NCBI GenBank assembly: GCA_964623625.1
Contig: CAZUUJ010000038.1
Location: 1-35,411, forward strand
Direction: 5' to 3'
From: CAZLGM01 sp964623625
GTDB taxonomy: Bacteria; Desulfobacterota; Desulfobulbia; Desulfobulbales; Desulfocapsaceae
DNA: 35,411 nucleotides
Shown here: one piece after another, positions 23,803 through 31,884 of the stretch
Position numbering within the stretch: position 1 is the first letter of the stretch
Layout of the letters: each line of letters opens with the position of its first letter
The notes under the pieces: generated by a model
What the model was told of the DNA's origin: nothing
The model's database searches: none
What the model saw: only the letters and a program-made list of their open reading frames with translations
Translations under genes and position numbers: made by a program

Positions 23803-25503
23803 TTAGATCCAGTATTCGATCTTGAAGAAACGGAAGAACAGGAAAAACAGGGTGATCGCCAAAACGACTTTGAGTTGCATCTCAGAGAACATCTTCTGAG
23901 CACGGCTGCCCAAAGTACCGCCGGCAAAACCACCGATAATGATAGCGCCGGCCAGTACCCAGTCAGGCCAGTAGCCGATCATGACATAACCCAGGAAAGC
24001 ACCGACGGATGAGAAGCAGGTGCCGATCAGTGAGATCGGTACAGCAACGTACATGGGCAGTGCGCCCAGTGTTGTCATGGCAGGTACCAGCAGGAAGCCA
24101 CCGCCGATACCGAATGCACGGGATACAACTCCGATACCAAGACCGAGGATGGCGAACAGTAGAGGATTAATTCTGAACTCTTCACCCCAGAACTTGAAGC
24201 GGTAGTCGGTCAAACCGGATTTCACAGGCTCAATGGAACCCATCTCAACAGAACCGCCGGTCTCTTTGGCTTTTTTAACGGCAGCGTTGAATTTCTGGGT
24301 CATGGCCTTGATGTTTTTCCGCTTCTCCATGGATTTTGGAGTCATTTCCATCAGGGTCTTGATACCCATGATGACAACCAGGACAGCAAGCCATTCCTTA
24401 TAAGCCTTCATCGGTAGAAGGGCGGAAACGTATTTACCGAGCCAGATGGAGCCGATAAAGATACCGACACCAAAAGAGATACCGACCGGCCAGGCAACAC
24501 GTTTCTCAACCACTGCAAAACGATAGAAAGATCCCAGTGGGGAGAACAGAGTGAGCGCCATGTTGGAAGGTTTGAGTACGTTAGCGGCATTGACGCCAAC
24601 AGGACCCATGGTATTAACAACCAGTACCTGGAAGGCTGCCATCAGCATACCACCGGCAGCACCGATCATGGAGAAGTAGGTACCAACGGCAATGGCACCA
24701 ATGGTGATCCAGAGCGGGTTCATGTAACGATAACCCTTTTCCAGCCAGAAACCTTTTCCTTTAAGTTTGTAGGAACCGGCTTTAGCTCCATTGACATAGA
24801 CATCAAATCCGGTGTCGGGAGCTGTGTGGCGAAAACTCTTGAAAGAGGCGGTGTATTTACCTGTTGCCTTATCAAGCGTAACTGTTGTTCCCTTATCCCA
24901 GTAGTTGCCGCTGGATTCATCAGCGAGGACGGATCTGGCGAAGATAACGATCTTACCTACCCGGCTGCCCTCTTTAACGATGGTGTTGATACCGTATTTC
25001 CCTTCGTGGGCATATCTGAAGAAATTCCACTTATCGACACTGTTGATAGGGCCAAGCGCGGCTTTGGCAGTAGCGTCAATTTCATCAAAATTCTTTTTCA
25101 GTGCATATTCGGTGGTGCTGTAGAGGCCCTGGCCTTTTTTGAAGATAATGGAAGGTCCACCGAATTTTGTATCTGCCTTTTTACCAAACGCGTTGGGATT
25201 ACTGGTAATCATGTAATAAAGAGGCGGAATAGAGGTGTCCACTCCGAATTTCTTCTTCTTAGAGTCTTTTTTGAATCTTTTCGTCTCATGGGGCAGTTTT
25301 GCATCTGAAGGTTTGAACTCGTTTTGCTGAGCAACAGCAATATACAGGTCCGCCCCGGGAGCAATGGTGCCTTCAAAGGTAATGGTGTCACCTACCTCTT
25401 CGGCTCCTGAAATTTTCACCTCGGCCAGGGCTGTAGAGCCGGTGGCCAACATAAAAATAGTGATGAACATCAATGTCATTGATGGCCAAAACAGTTTCTT
25501 CAT
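23803..25503 (-). CDS. TauE/SafE (TSUP) permease with N-terminal periplasmic domain
   Basis: A 566-residue protein. A signal peptide (1-27) precedes a soluble, beta-rich domain (about 28-250) with no recognised fold name. The membrane part (262-566) contains the two TSUP repeats, marked by GAAGGML (281-287) and GIGGGFLL (465-472), split by a long cytosolic loop (about 383-445). Family members move sulfite, thiosulfate-like or organosulfonate anions. The N-terminal domain may bind the substrate in the periplasm (inference). The ATG at 25503 follows the Shine-Dalgarno GTGAGGAG by six A's; a GTG 39 nt earlier is not used. It lies downstream of the kinase/regulator genes with a 159-nt gap, so it may have an extra promoter of its own. 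Confidence 0.85.
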   Translation of the reverse strand: MKKLFWPSMTLMFITIFMLATGSTALAEVKISGAEEVGDTITFEGTIAPGADLYIAVAQQNEFKPSDAKLPHETKRFKKDSKKKKFGVDTSIPPLYYMITSNPNAFGKKADTKFGGPSIIFKKGQGLYSTTEYALKKNFDEIDATAKAALGPINSVDKWNFFRYAHEGKYGINTIVKEGSRVGKIVIFARSVLADESSGNYWDKGTTVTLDKATGKYTASFKSFRHTAPDTGFDVYVNGAKAGSYKLKGKGFWLEKGYRYMNPLWITIGAIAVGTYFSMIGAAGGMLMAAFQVLVVNTMGPVGVNAANVLKPSNMALTLFSPLGSFYRFAVVEKRVAWPVGISFGVGIFIGSIWLGKYVSALLPMKAYKEWLAVLVVIMGIKTLMEMTPKSMEKRKNIKAMTQKFNAAVKKAKETGGSVEMGSIEPVKSGLTDYRFKFWGEEFRINPLLFAILGLGIGVVSRAFGIGGGFLLVPAMTTLGALPMYVAVPISLIGTCFSSVGAFLGYVMIGYWPDWVLAGAIIIGGFAGGTLGSRAQKMFSEMQLKVVLAITLFFLFFRFFKIEYWI

Positions 25504-25629
25504 TTTTTTCTCCTCACATATGATTAATATTTCGAAAAACACCCTTGTTTCACGGACTTTTTTTTAACAACAAACGTTTTGTAAAACCTCCTTGTTTAAG
25601 TTAGTTCTGGAACATCCCCCTATAAGTCG

Positions 25630-25677
25630 GAAAAGGATATTGAGATGTTCTGCTCATATCGATCAATTATCCTTTTC
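25630..25677. repeat. 10-bp inverted repeat at the end of the 131-residue membrane protein gene
   Basis: GAAAAGGATA (25630-25639) pairs with TATCCTTTTC (25668-25677); inner TTGA/TCAA can extend the stem. One arm lies in the last codons of the upstream gene. No U-run follows on the - strand, so termination here would be weak at best. The rest of the gap to the permease holds an orphan AGGAGG near 25588 and no gene. Confidence 0.4.
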
Positions 25678-26058
25678 TGAAGCCTTAATCTGCTGGTACC
25701 TGCCGGACAGCCATCCACCCGCTATCACTCCTGCAACGCCAATGATCAGAAGCCTGACCAGTTGAGACGGCTGAATTTCAAAGACAACCAGTGTCGTATT
25801 GTTGACTGCAAAATATATCAGCAGAACCATGAGTAATCCGGCTGCTGCCAGCCAGAGATATTTGTAGCTTATTTGGCCCATTGTTTTATCAATAAGCGAA
25901 TAGCCGGTGACCAGTCCGTTAAATCCGATTATCCACGGTAGAAGACCTAAAGACCGTTCAGCGGGGACGACCATCGAACCGAACAGCACAAGGACTATCG
26001 CACCGATAACACCGATACCGATTGAGTGAATGGATTTCATGATGGGTGTGTTCAACAT
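25663..26058 (-). CDS. Small membrane protein of unknown function
   Basis: A 131-residue protein with about four hydrophobic helices and short loops. I do not recognise a family. The ATG at 26058 is chosen because GGGGAG lies 6 nt before it. Upstream in-frame starts (for example at 26118) overlap the receiver gene and give a polar, unlikely N-terminus. It follows the receiver gene by 52 nt and precedes the TauE/SafE permease, so it is probably part of the same signalling and transport operon. Confidence 0.65.
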   Translation of the reverse strand: MLNTPIMKSIHSIGIGVIGAIVLVLFGSMVVPAERSLGLLPWIIGFNGLVTGYSLIDKTMGQISYKYLWLAAAGLLMVLLIYFAVNNTTLVVFEIQPSQLVRLLIIGVAGVIAGGWLSGRYQQIKASEKDN

Positions 26059-26110
26059 CTGTTTCTCCCCGTCGCAGAAGGAAAGATGACTGTCTGCTCT
26101 CAATCTGAGA

Positions 26111-26488
26111 TTACTCATGGGCCACCTCGTTCCTTTCCAGCACGATTTGTACTTTCGATTCAAGCTCATCCCTGTCGATTGGTTTAACGCAATATTCATC
26201 GGCACCCCGGCTGAGCGCTTCTCTTGCGGTCTCAACAGTGGGGTAGCCGGTTAACATGATTGCCCGCATGGACGGCTGGATCTGTTTCAGGATGGTCAAT
26301 ACTTCGATACCGCTCATCTTTTTGAGTTTAATATCGAGTATGGCAAGGTCGATCGGATTCTTTCTGGCAAACTGTACGGCCTCCTCTTCCTCGGTAAAGG
26401 CATGGGTTGTGTAGCCGCACTTTGTCAACATTTTGCCGATCAATACTCCAGCATCCAAAACATCATCCAAGATCAATATTTCAGCCAT
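26111..26488 (-). CDS. Single-domain response regulator (receiver only)
   Basis: A 125-residue CheY-like receiver with acidic pair D8/D9, phospho-acceptor D52 in LAILDIK, the threonine in MLTGYP and lysine in VKPID. No output domain follows, so it signals by protein contact or as a phosphate relay or sink. The ATG at 26488 overlaps the kinase stop by 8 nt, so the two are translationally coupled and the kinase is the obvious phosphodonor. Two earlier in-frame Mets add only seven residues. Confidence 0.9.
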   Translation of the reverse strand: MAEILILDDVLDAGVLIGKMLTKCGYTTHAFTEEEEAVQFARKNPIDLAILDIKLKKMSGIEVLTILKQIQPSMRAIMLTGYPTVETAREALSRGADEYCVKPIDRDELESKVQIVLERNEVAHE

Positions 26489-28127
26489 TGACTCCTCCAT
26501 TTCCAACATCTTTTGGTTTATGGCCCATTTCTGTATTATCCGTTACTGCCGGTATTTCATTGTCGGTCGGCAAACTGACGGTTATGGCGGTTCCAGGTTT
26601 TCCTTGCTGTTCCTGGTCCTCATCCACCGGACTTTTAATGGTGATTGTGCCGCCATGGTCCTGGACGATGCCGTACGAAACAGACATGCCGAGCCCTGTT
26701 CCTTTTCCTACAGTTTTGATGGTGAAAAAAGGATCAAAAACACGGTCCTGTATTTCTTTCGGTATCCCTACGCCGGTATCCTGGAAAGTGACTGAAATCT
26801 GTTTTTTGTTGTCGTCAAAACTTGTGAGAACGGTCAGCAGACCACCATCTTCCATGGCATGGTGCGCGTTGTTAAGCAGGTTGAGAAAGACCTGACGAAT
26901 TTTTTCCACATCTCCCACTATGGTCGGCAGATCTTCTTCAAAATGCTTTTCAATCTCTATATGGTCGAGATTGAGTGTGTGCTTGGTTATGGTCAGAACG
27001 TCCTTGGCTACTTTGTTTAGATCGAGGTTCTGTTTAGAGCTTTCTGACTGTCTGGAAAATTTCAACAGATCGGCAACGATTTTTCGGCAGGTCTTGGTCT
27101 GTCTTTCGATGATTTCGAGGTTCTGATGATTTTCTTCATCCTTTTCAAAATCATCCATCATTAACTGTGAATACCCAAGAATGATGCCGAGCGGTGTATT
27201 GATTTCATGGGCCACACCGGCAGCCATTTGCCCGATGGACGCCATTTTTTCACTGCCGGCCATCTGCTGCATCATGTCTTTCACCCCGGTCAGGTCCTTG
27301 ACAATACCTTCGCAGCCGATAATCCTGTTATTATCGTCGTAAATGGCGGCGGCAGAGAGCAGAACGTTGATGATAGAACCATTCGCTTTTTTAAACTCCA
27401 CCTCCATGTCTTTAATGAATCCCTGTTCGTAAAGGGTCTCTAAGTAGATGTTCAACTCATCATCGCTATTGAATATCTGATCGAGGTTCAGCGGCTCCAG
27501 TCGGGTTTGGCTTTCTTTGTCGTAACCGAGCATTTCAAGGCCGGAATCATTGATGTCGGCCATAACCTGACCTTCGTCGCAGAAGTACACCATGTCGCGA
27601 GAGTTGGAAAACAGGTGTCTGAACTTCTTCTCCGATTTGGAGAGTTCGGCCGTTCGCTCTCCGACGATCTCTTCAAGATGGAGGTTCATCCTCATCATCT
27701 CTTCTGCTGCATTGGCACGCTGGCGGTTGGCAATCCGCAATTTCTCCGCATTGGCCTCAACGATTCTGAATGCTTCGACACCTTTGTGGTAGTAAATCAT
27801 GACCGCTGAGACTGAAACGATCATCAAGGTGTTGAAACCGCCGGAATAAGGGGACAGGGTCTGCCACAAGGCTTTCTGGTCGGTCATCAGCAAAATTTGT
27901 TTGACGATATGACCAACCGCACGGGAGATGGAGAAGGCGGCCATTACCAGGCAAAGATAAAAAAGAAAACCCCATAGTAAGTTTTCCGGCTGATGCCGGG
28001 TGAGCAGATAGGAGTAATTCAGCGATAGAAACGACAGAATAATGATCAAAAAGGACCCAAAAATATCGGTGAGAATTGTCGGAGCCAGTGAGAGACCGGC
28101 TGTCTGAAGAGTCATCTGATCCATCAC
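26481..28127 (-). CDS. Membrane PAS-domain histidine kinase
   Basis: A 548-residue sensor kinase. Three hydrophobic helices (about 20-42, 50-76, 96-114) form an N-terminal membrane domain with FSISRAVGHIVKQIL, a pattern I associate with kinases of Desulfobacterota. A coiled coil (115-165), a PAS domain (about 166-285) and the HisKA domain with H307 in GVAHEINTPLG follow. The HATPase domain has the N box NLLNNAHHAM, DTGVGI and GKGTGLGMS. All catalytic boxes are intact. The start overlaps the upstream His-rich membrane protein as ATGA, suggesting that protein is a sensing partner. Downstream is a receiver-only regulator. The sigma-54 regulator upstream may be a second target. Confidence 0.92.
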   Translation of the reverse strand: MMDQMTLQTAGLSLAPTILTDIFGSFLIIILSFLSLNYSYLLTRHQPENLLWGFLFYLCLVMAAFSISRAVGHIVKQILLMTDQKALWQTLSPYSGGFNTLMIVSVSAVMIYYHKGVEAFRIVEANAEKLRIANRQRANAAEEMMRMNLHLEEIVGERTAELSKSEKKFRHLFSNSRDMVYFCDEGQVMADINDSGLEMLGYDKESQTRLEPLNLDQIFNSDDELNIYLETLYEQGFIKDMEVEFKKANGSIINVLLSAAAIYDDNNRIIGCEGIVKDLTGVKDMMQQMAGSEKMASIGQMAAGVAHEINTPLGIILGYSQLMMDDFEKDEENHQNLEIIERQTKTCRKIVADLLKFSRQSESSKQNLDLNKVAKDVLTITKHTLNLDHIEIEKHFEEDLPTIVGDVEKIRQVFLNLLNNAHHAMEDGGLLTVLTSFDDNKKQISVTFQDTGVGIPKEIQDRVFDPFFTIKTVGKGTGLGMSVSYGIVQDHGGTITIKSPVDEDQEQQGKPGTAITVSLPTDNEIPAVTDNTEMGHKPKDVGNGGVNG

Positions 28128-28666
28128 GACTCCTTCTTCTGTTCAATAGTTGCACGATAGAAGGCGCGGAGGGCAAGGTAAAGGAAGAACAAGGCCGGTA
28201 CCGAAAACAGATGGTCAAGTTTAGTTAAGTAATAGGTGAGCTTCAACGAGGTGAGAGGAAAGAGAAGGTTTGTTTGAAAATAGCTGTCACCGAAATAGAA
28301 ATCTGTCGGGTTCATGTGATGGTGAGCTTCATGTCCGGTGAAGGCGACGAAATTCCACAGGAACATCATCAGGCAAAAAAGTTGAAGATATACCCAACCC
28401 CGTTGATGAAACGAACTGCGTCGAATATCCCAGAAAAGATAAATCAAGGCGCCCATGAAAAGGACGTGTGCCATCTGGTGAACATACAATCCTTCAGGGG
28501 CACCGTGGGTTTGCAAGGCCCAGGCGTTGCCAGGGCTGAAAAAAAGAAAAAAGCAAAGAGAAGGAAGCAGGACGGTGAACAGTCGGTTTTGGACGAACAG
28601 CACACCAGTGCAACAAATTTGTTGCAATATTTTTATAGGTTTTTGATGAATCCCGTCCAGCTTCAT
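28124..28666 (-). CDS. Histidine-rich integral membrane protein, likely kinase partner
   Basis: A 180-residue protein with a signal-like first helix (about 28-50) followed by three or four membrane helices. Histidines cluster at H54, H63, H67, H112, H115-117 and H152, placed near helix ends, suggesting metal or heme binding. No known family was recognised. The ATG at 28666 follows AAAGGTG. The gene is the first after a sigma-54 promoter and overlaps the kinase by 4 nt. I infer it senses or delivers the signal to the kinase. Codons 14-19 contain one of the 18-bp TGCA palindromes. Confidence 0.7.
   Translation of the reverse strand: MKLDGIHQKPIKILQQICCTGVLFVQNRLFTVLLPSLCFFLFFSPGNAWALQTHGAPEGLYVHQMAHVLFMGALIYLFWDIRRSSFHQRGWVYLQLFCLMMFLWNFVAFTGHEAHHHMNPTDFYFGDSYFQTNLLFPLTSLKLTYYLTKLDHLFSVPALFFLYLALRAFYRATIEQKKES
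28610..28627. promoter_or_regulatory. Enhancer-type palindrome (site 1) inside the His-rich membrane gene
   Basis: TGCAACAAATTTGTTGCA is a perfect 18-bp palindrome. It shares the TGCA-N10-TGCA form with the sites at 28940-28957, 28958-28975 and 30518-30535. It lies about 190 bp downstream of the predicted sigma-54 start site, within coding sequence. Confidence 0.55.
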
Positions 28667-28812
28667 TTTTTCACCTTTATCCGTTTTAATCGGTTGCTTT
28701 AAAGATGCTCTGTCCGGCCCAAGGCAAAACTATTTGTCGCTGCAACTTACTACTTTCCATATTGCCAATTGGGCATGGTCAGTCGCATATTTCACACTGT
28801 CTACTTTTGATA

Positions 28813-28828
28813 AGCACTAATTGTGCCA
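28813..28828 (-). promoter_or_regulatory. Sigma-54 promoter of the His-rich/kinase operon
   Basis: On the - strand TGGCACAATTAGTGCT gives a perfect -24 TGGCAC and a -12 of GTGC, with the invariant GG and GC exactly 10 nt apart. Transcription would start near 28801, leaving a leader of about 135 nt. A sigma-54 activator gene ends 166 nt upstream and tandem enhancer sites lie between. The rest of 28667-28993 contains no gene. Confidence 0.75.
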
Positions 28829-28939
28829 TATCTGAAATAATTGAGGTGGTCAATCCGTGTTGCCTGTAATAACTGGATGGAAAGGAATAAAAAGGAGGGA
28901 TTTCCGGAAACGATCCTTGCCGAAGGAGGGATCATCGCA

Positions 28940-28975
28940 TGCATTAAAAAGGTTGCATGCAGCAAAAAAGATGCA
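28940..28975. promoter_or_regulatory. Tandem enhancer sites (sites 2 and 3) for the sigma-54 activator
   Basis: Two directly adjoining 18-bp sites: TGCATTAAAAAGGTTGCA (28940-28957) and TGCAGCAAAAAAGATGCA (28958-28975). Both keep TGCA at each end with the A-rich centre of the other two copies. Their centre is about 130 bp upstream of the -24 element, the usual position for NtrC-type upstream activating sequences. Confidence 0.65.
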
Positions 28976-28993
28976 TTGGTATGTGGTGGTGAA

Positions 28994-30421
28994 TCAGGGA
29001 CGGAAATCTTTGGAAAGAATGCTCTCCTGACGCATAAGTCGTTGAAATGCCTGGCGTTCAATGCCGCTCAGTTTCGCTGCGGCCGTAACATTGCCATCGG
29101 TTTTCTTAAGAGCAGTGGTCAGGTAGATGGAGGTAAAGCGGGAAAGGAATTCTTTTTTGGCCTGGTTGTAAGGCAGCTTCTCAAAAAGATCACCGACTCG
29201 GTGTTCGAAATCGGTGGTGGAAAGTTCTTTTTTCATCTCCAGGGTATCGGCAAGGTCCTCGACACGCACTGCTTTGCCGGAAGTCAACAGGACGGCCCGG
29301 TTGATGACGTTCTGCAGTTCACGAATATTTCCCCGCCAGTGATGGTTTATGAGCCATTGGAGAGATTCCGGTGTGAATTCAAGGTCCTGTTTGTCATATT
29401 CCCGTCTGAACAAAGAGAGAAAATGAGCGGCAAGACGGGGAATGTCTTCGGCAATTTCATCCAAAGACGGCAGGGTAATAGACATAACATTGAGACGGTA
29501 AAACAGGTCTTCGCGGAAATCGCCGGATTTCATCTTTGCTTCAAGATCCTGGTTGGTACTGGCAATGACCCGGACATCCACCGTGAAGCTTTTCGTCTGA
29601 CCGAGCGGCTGAATTTCCTTTTCCTGAAGAACCCGCAACAGTTTGGTCTGGATTGAAATGGGAATATCACCAATTTCATCGAGCAGGATAGTTGAGCCGT
29701 CAGCTTCAATAAACAGGCCGTCCTTATCCGTATCCGCGCCTGTGAATGCCCCTTTTTTATAACCAAACAGTTCACTCTCCAGAATCTGTTCAGGCAAGGC
29801 GGGACAGTTGACGGTAACCATCTTTTTTGAGTTTCTGCTGCTTAAAGCGTGGATTGACCGGGCTGCGACTTCTTTGCCGGTTCCAGAGTGCCCACGGATG
29901 AGAACAGTGGCGTCACTGCCTGCAAAACGGGAAAGCAGATCTTTTGTCTGGATCATCTTAGGAGATCGACCGATCATCCGGTCAAGCGGGTTATCCTTGC
30001 TTAACTTGTGCTGCAACTGACGGTTTTCGCGTACCAGGGTCGTCCATTCCAGCGCCCGTTTTACAGCACGTACAATCCGATTGTTGTCAAACGGCTTTTC
30101 AAAGAATTCATAGGCACCGTCCTTGATTGCCTGGACAGCCATTTCAATGGTGCCGTATCCGGTCATGATAATTGTTGTGATAGTCGGATCGATTTCTCTC
30201 GCTTTTTTCAGGAGTTGCAGACCATCCAAGTCGGGCATTCTGATGTCGGTCAATAAAACATCGGGTTTGACTCGATCCAGTTTCTGCACGGCATCGACGC
30301 CGGAAGTTGCCAACTCAATGTGACAATCCAGATTCTGGGAAAGGACTTTCTCAAGGACTATAAGAAGATCAGGTTCATCGTCGACAATGAGAACTTTTTT
30401 CTGGACTTCCTGTGAGGCCAT
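28994..30421 (-). CDS. NtrC-family sigma-54 response regulator
   Basis: A 475-residue regulator with receiver (phospho-acceptor D59 in LLTDIRMPD), AAA+ domain and Fis-type helix-turn-helix (about 428-465, TDGNVTAAAKLSGIERQAFQRL). The AAA+ domain has Walker A GHSGTGKE (177-184; the usual GESGTGKE with E changed to H), GAFTGA (224-229) for sigma-54 contact and Walker B ILLDEI. It should activate sigma-54 promoters after phosphorylation. The kinase encoded just downstream is the likely partner. Probable targets are its own neighbours, given the palindromes at 28940-28975 and 30518-30535. Confidence 0.94.
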   Translation of the reverse strand: MASQEVQKKVLIVDDEPDLLIVLEKVLSQNLDCHIELATSGVDAVQKLDRVKPDVLLTDIRMPDLDGLQLLKKAREIDPTITTIIMTGYGTIEMAVQAIKDGAYEFFEKPFDNNRIVRAVKRALEWTTLVRENRQLQHKLSKDNPLDRMIGRSPKMIQTKDLLSRFAGSDATVLIRGHSGTGKEVAARSIHALSSRNSKKMVTVNCPALPEQILESELFGYKKGAFTGADTDKDGLFIEADGSTILLDEIGDIPISIQTKLLRVLQEKEIQPLGQTKSFTVDVRVIASTNQDLEAKMKSGDFREDLFYRLNVMSITLPSLDEIAEDIPRLAAHFLSLFRREYDKQDLEFTPESLQWLINHHWRGNIRELQNVINRAVLLTSGKAVRVEDLADTLEMKKELSTTDFEHRVGDLFEKLPYNQAKKEFLSRFTSIYLTTALKKTDGNVTAAAKLSGIERQAFQRLMRQESILSKDFRP

Positions 30422-30517
30422 CTGTTATCTATTTGAAATTGTTTGATATTACCAGGGTAGATATGGTTCTCTCATGGGATGGATACTGAATATACTAAAA
30501 CATGTTCCTGTCAGTAG

Positions 30518-30535
30518 TGCAATAAACTTGTTGCA
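30518..30535. promoter_or_regulatory. Enhancer-type palindrome (site 4) upstream of the sigma-54 regulator gene
   Basis: TGCAATAAACTTGTTGCA, with the wider 20-bp form GTGCAA-N8-TTGCAC, matches site 1 at 16 of 18 positions. It lies 97 bp before the regulator ATG. No GG-N10-GC is found between; a TATATT hexamer at 30489-30494 suggests a sigma-70 promoter that this site would overlap from upstream, consistent with autoregulation. Confidence 0.6.
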
Positions 30536-30604
30536 CGTAGAGATGCTGATAGAACTCATAAAAGGTTTCAAGGCTTGAGCCGGAGGAACCGTTTTGATTC
30601 AGTT

Positions 30605-31657
30605 TCAGGCCGGTTGATTTTCGCGTTTGCCTGTGATGATCTGAAAGTAGGTCTGGACAAATTTGCCGGAGAGCGTGTCCATAATGGAAAATAACAATTC
30701 TTCTGAGGGTGGGAACTCTCCGACGAGGTGAAAATAGACATTCCTCGACAGGTTAGACAGCATGGAATCGATCTCCCTGTAGTAGCTGTCGTCGAAGAAG
30801 TAGCAGCGGCATCTCAACGGTCTCTGCTCAAAAAGCAGACAGTTGTTCTTCCTGAGTAGTGGGCATTTCTTCTGAAAATTCAGATAGTTCTCATGCAGGC
30901 CTAAGAGGTCCAGTCCCGGACTCTCCCGCTGCACTCTGTGAATGACCTCTACATTTTCCAGAGCGATGTCGATGATTGCGTAACGTTCCCTGGCTGGCAA
31001 CATCCTGTTGACGCAGTGACTGAGATACATCGATTCTACCAGGTGAATCTCGAAATACTCATAACAGCATGGCAGAGCTCCCTGACCGCAGAACTCTTTG
31101 TGAGCTAATTTGCGGGCCGTATTGTCGATGGATAACAGAATGGAACAGTATTCGTCGTAAAAGGGTTCAAAACCGTTGTCGGAGCGGTCTGCCAGGGTCG
31201 GCTCCTGAATGGTCAGCCGCTTTTCTTTTTTCCCGTATTTTCTTAACAGTTTCCACTGCTGGTAATTGGTTGGATGGGCACGGGTGCCTTTGAGTTGTTT
31301 CTCCGCGCTCTTGCCGGCAAGACCTCGACGCAACATATAGGCGGATACAAATGTTCCGGTTCTGCCCATCCCGTGCCGGCAGTGGACAAGCACCTTTTTC
31401 CCCAGATAAAACGCTTCGTCCAGCCATTCAAGAGCCTTCTCCATTTTATCCATGTCGGGAGCGCACTCGTCCGGGATTGGTAAATAATACACTTCAAAGC
31501 CGGATTGCTCCTCTAATTCATGCAGATCACAGAATTCGCCGCACAAATTGACAATGGCGTCTACCCCCTGTTCTCTAATCAGATCCAGATCATCATAGGA
31601 CATTGGCGCATGGCCAACGCCAAGCTGACGTGTCAACCAGGTTACTTGATAACTCAT
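30605..31657 (-). CDS. Dual-specificity phosphatase fused to a YkgJ-type Cys-rich domain
   Basis: A 350-residue cytoplasmic protein. Residues 1-145 form a dual-specificity/tyrosine phosphatase domain: the P-loop is VHCRHGMGRTG with nucleophile C93 and R99, and aspartates near 63-70 could serve as general acid. About 165-300 resembles the YkgJ zinc- or iron-cluster family: C190, C197, C198, then CPLL, C273 and RPLRCRCYFF (C283, C285). YkgJ domains usually stand alone, so this fusion is unusual. The phosphatase substrate is unknown; the metal site may make it redox-responsive. It lies alone after the repeat at 31740-31877. Confidence 0.78.
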   Translation of the reverse strand: MSYQVTWLTRQLGVGHAPMSYDDLDLIREQGVDAIVNLCGEFCDLHELEEQSGFEVYYLPIPDECAPDMDKMEKALEWLDEAFYLGKKVLVHCRHGMGRTGTFVSAYMLRRGLAGKSAEKQLKGTRAHPTNYQQWKLLRKYGKKEKRLTIQEPTLADRSDNGFEPFYDEYCSILLSIDNTARKLAHKEFCGQGALPCCYEYFEIHLVESMYLSHCVNRMLPARERYAIIDIALENVEVIHRVQRESPGLDLLGLHENYLNFQKKCPLLRKNNCLLFEQRPLRCRCYFFDDSYYREIDSMLSNLSRNVYFHLVGEFPPSEELLFSIMDTLSGKFVQTYFQIITGKRENQPA

Positions 31658-31739
31658 AATCCTGAATCCGTGACAGAAATTGTTTTTTTAGCAAATAACA
31701 TATTGATATAACGAAAATTAATAGGTTGTTCAGCTTTAA

Positions 31740-31877
31740 CCTTAAATAATGTTCTGCCTTTTGGGCATCCGCTAGCACTGCATCTTCGCTTCATTGAACC
31801 GCCTGATATAGTTTACTATAATTAGACAGTTCAATGAAGCGAAGCTACAGCACTATCGAATGCTCACGGATTCCGGA
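31740..31877. repeat. Dispersed repeat, copy 2, with a 35-nt hairpin
   Basis: The left block (CCTTAAATA ... GGGCATCCGCTA) and right block (GCTCACGGATTCCGG) match the copy at 807-872. Between them lies an inverted repeat with arms at 31765-31799 and 31829-31863: 29 of 35 positions pair and the inner 16 are perfect (CTTCGCTTCATTGAAC and complement), with a 29-nt loop. It sits in the 227-nt gap between two - strand genes, where it could form a cruciform or mRNA hairpin. It is probably a small non-autonomous mobile or REP-like element. No transposase is nearby and no clear target duplication is visible. Confidence 0.6.
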
Positions 31878-31884
31878 TAATCCC

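Noticed and set aside
28841..29656. 271-codon + strand frame over the sigma-54 regulator 3' end
   Set aside because: It is antisense to conserved AAA+ and Fis domains. The N-terminal part covers the enhancer sites, and no domain is recognisable.
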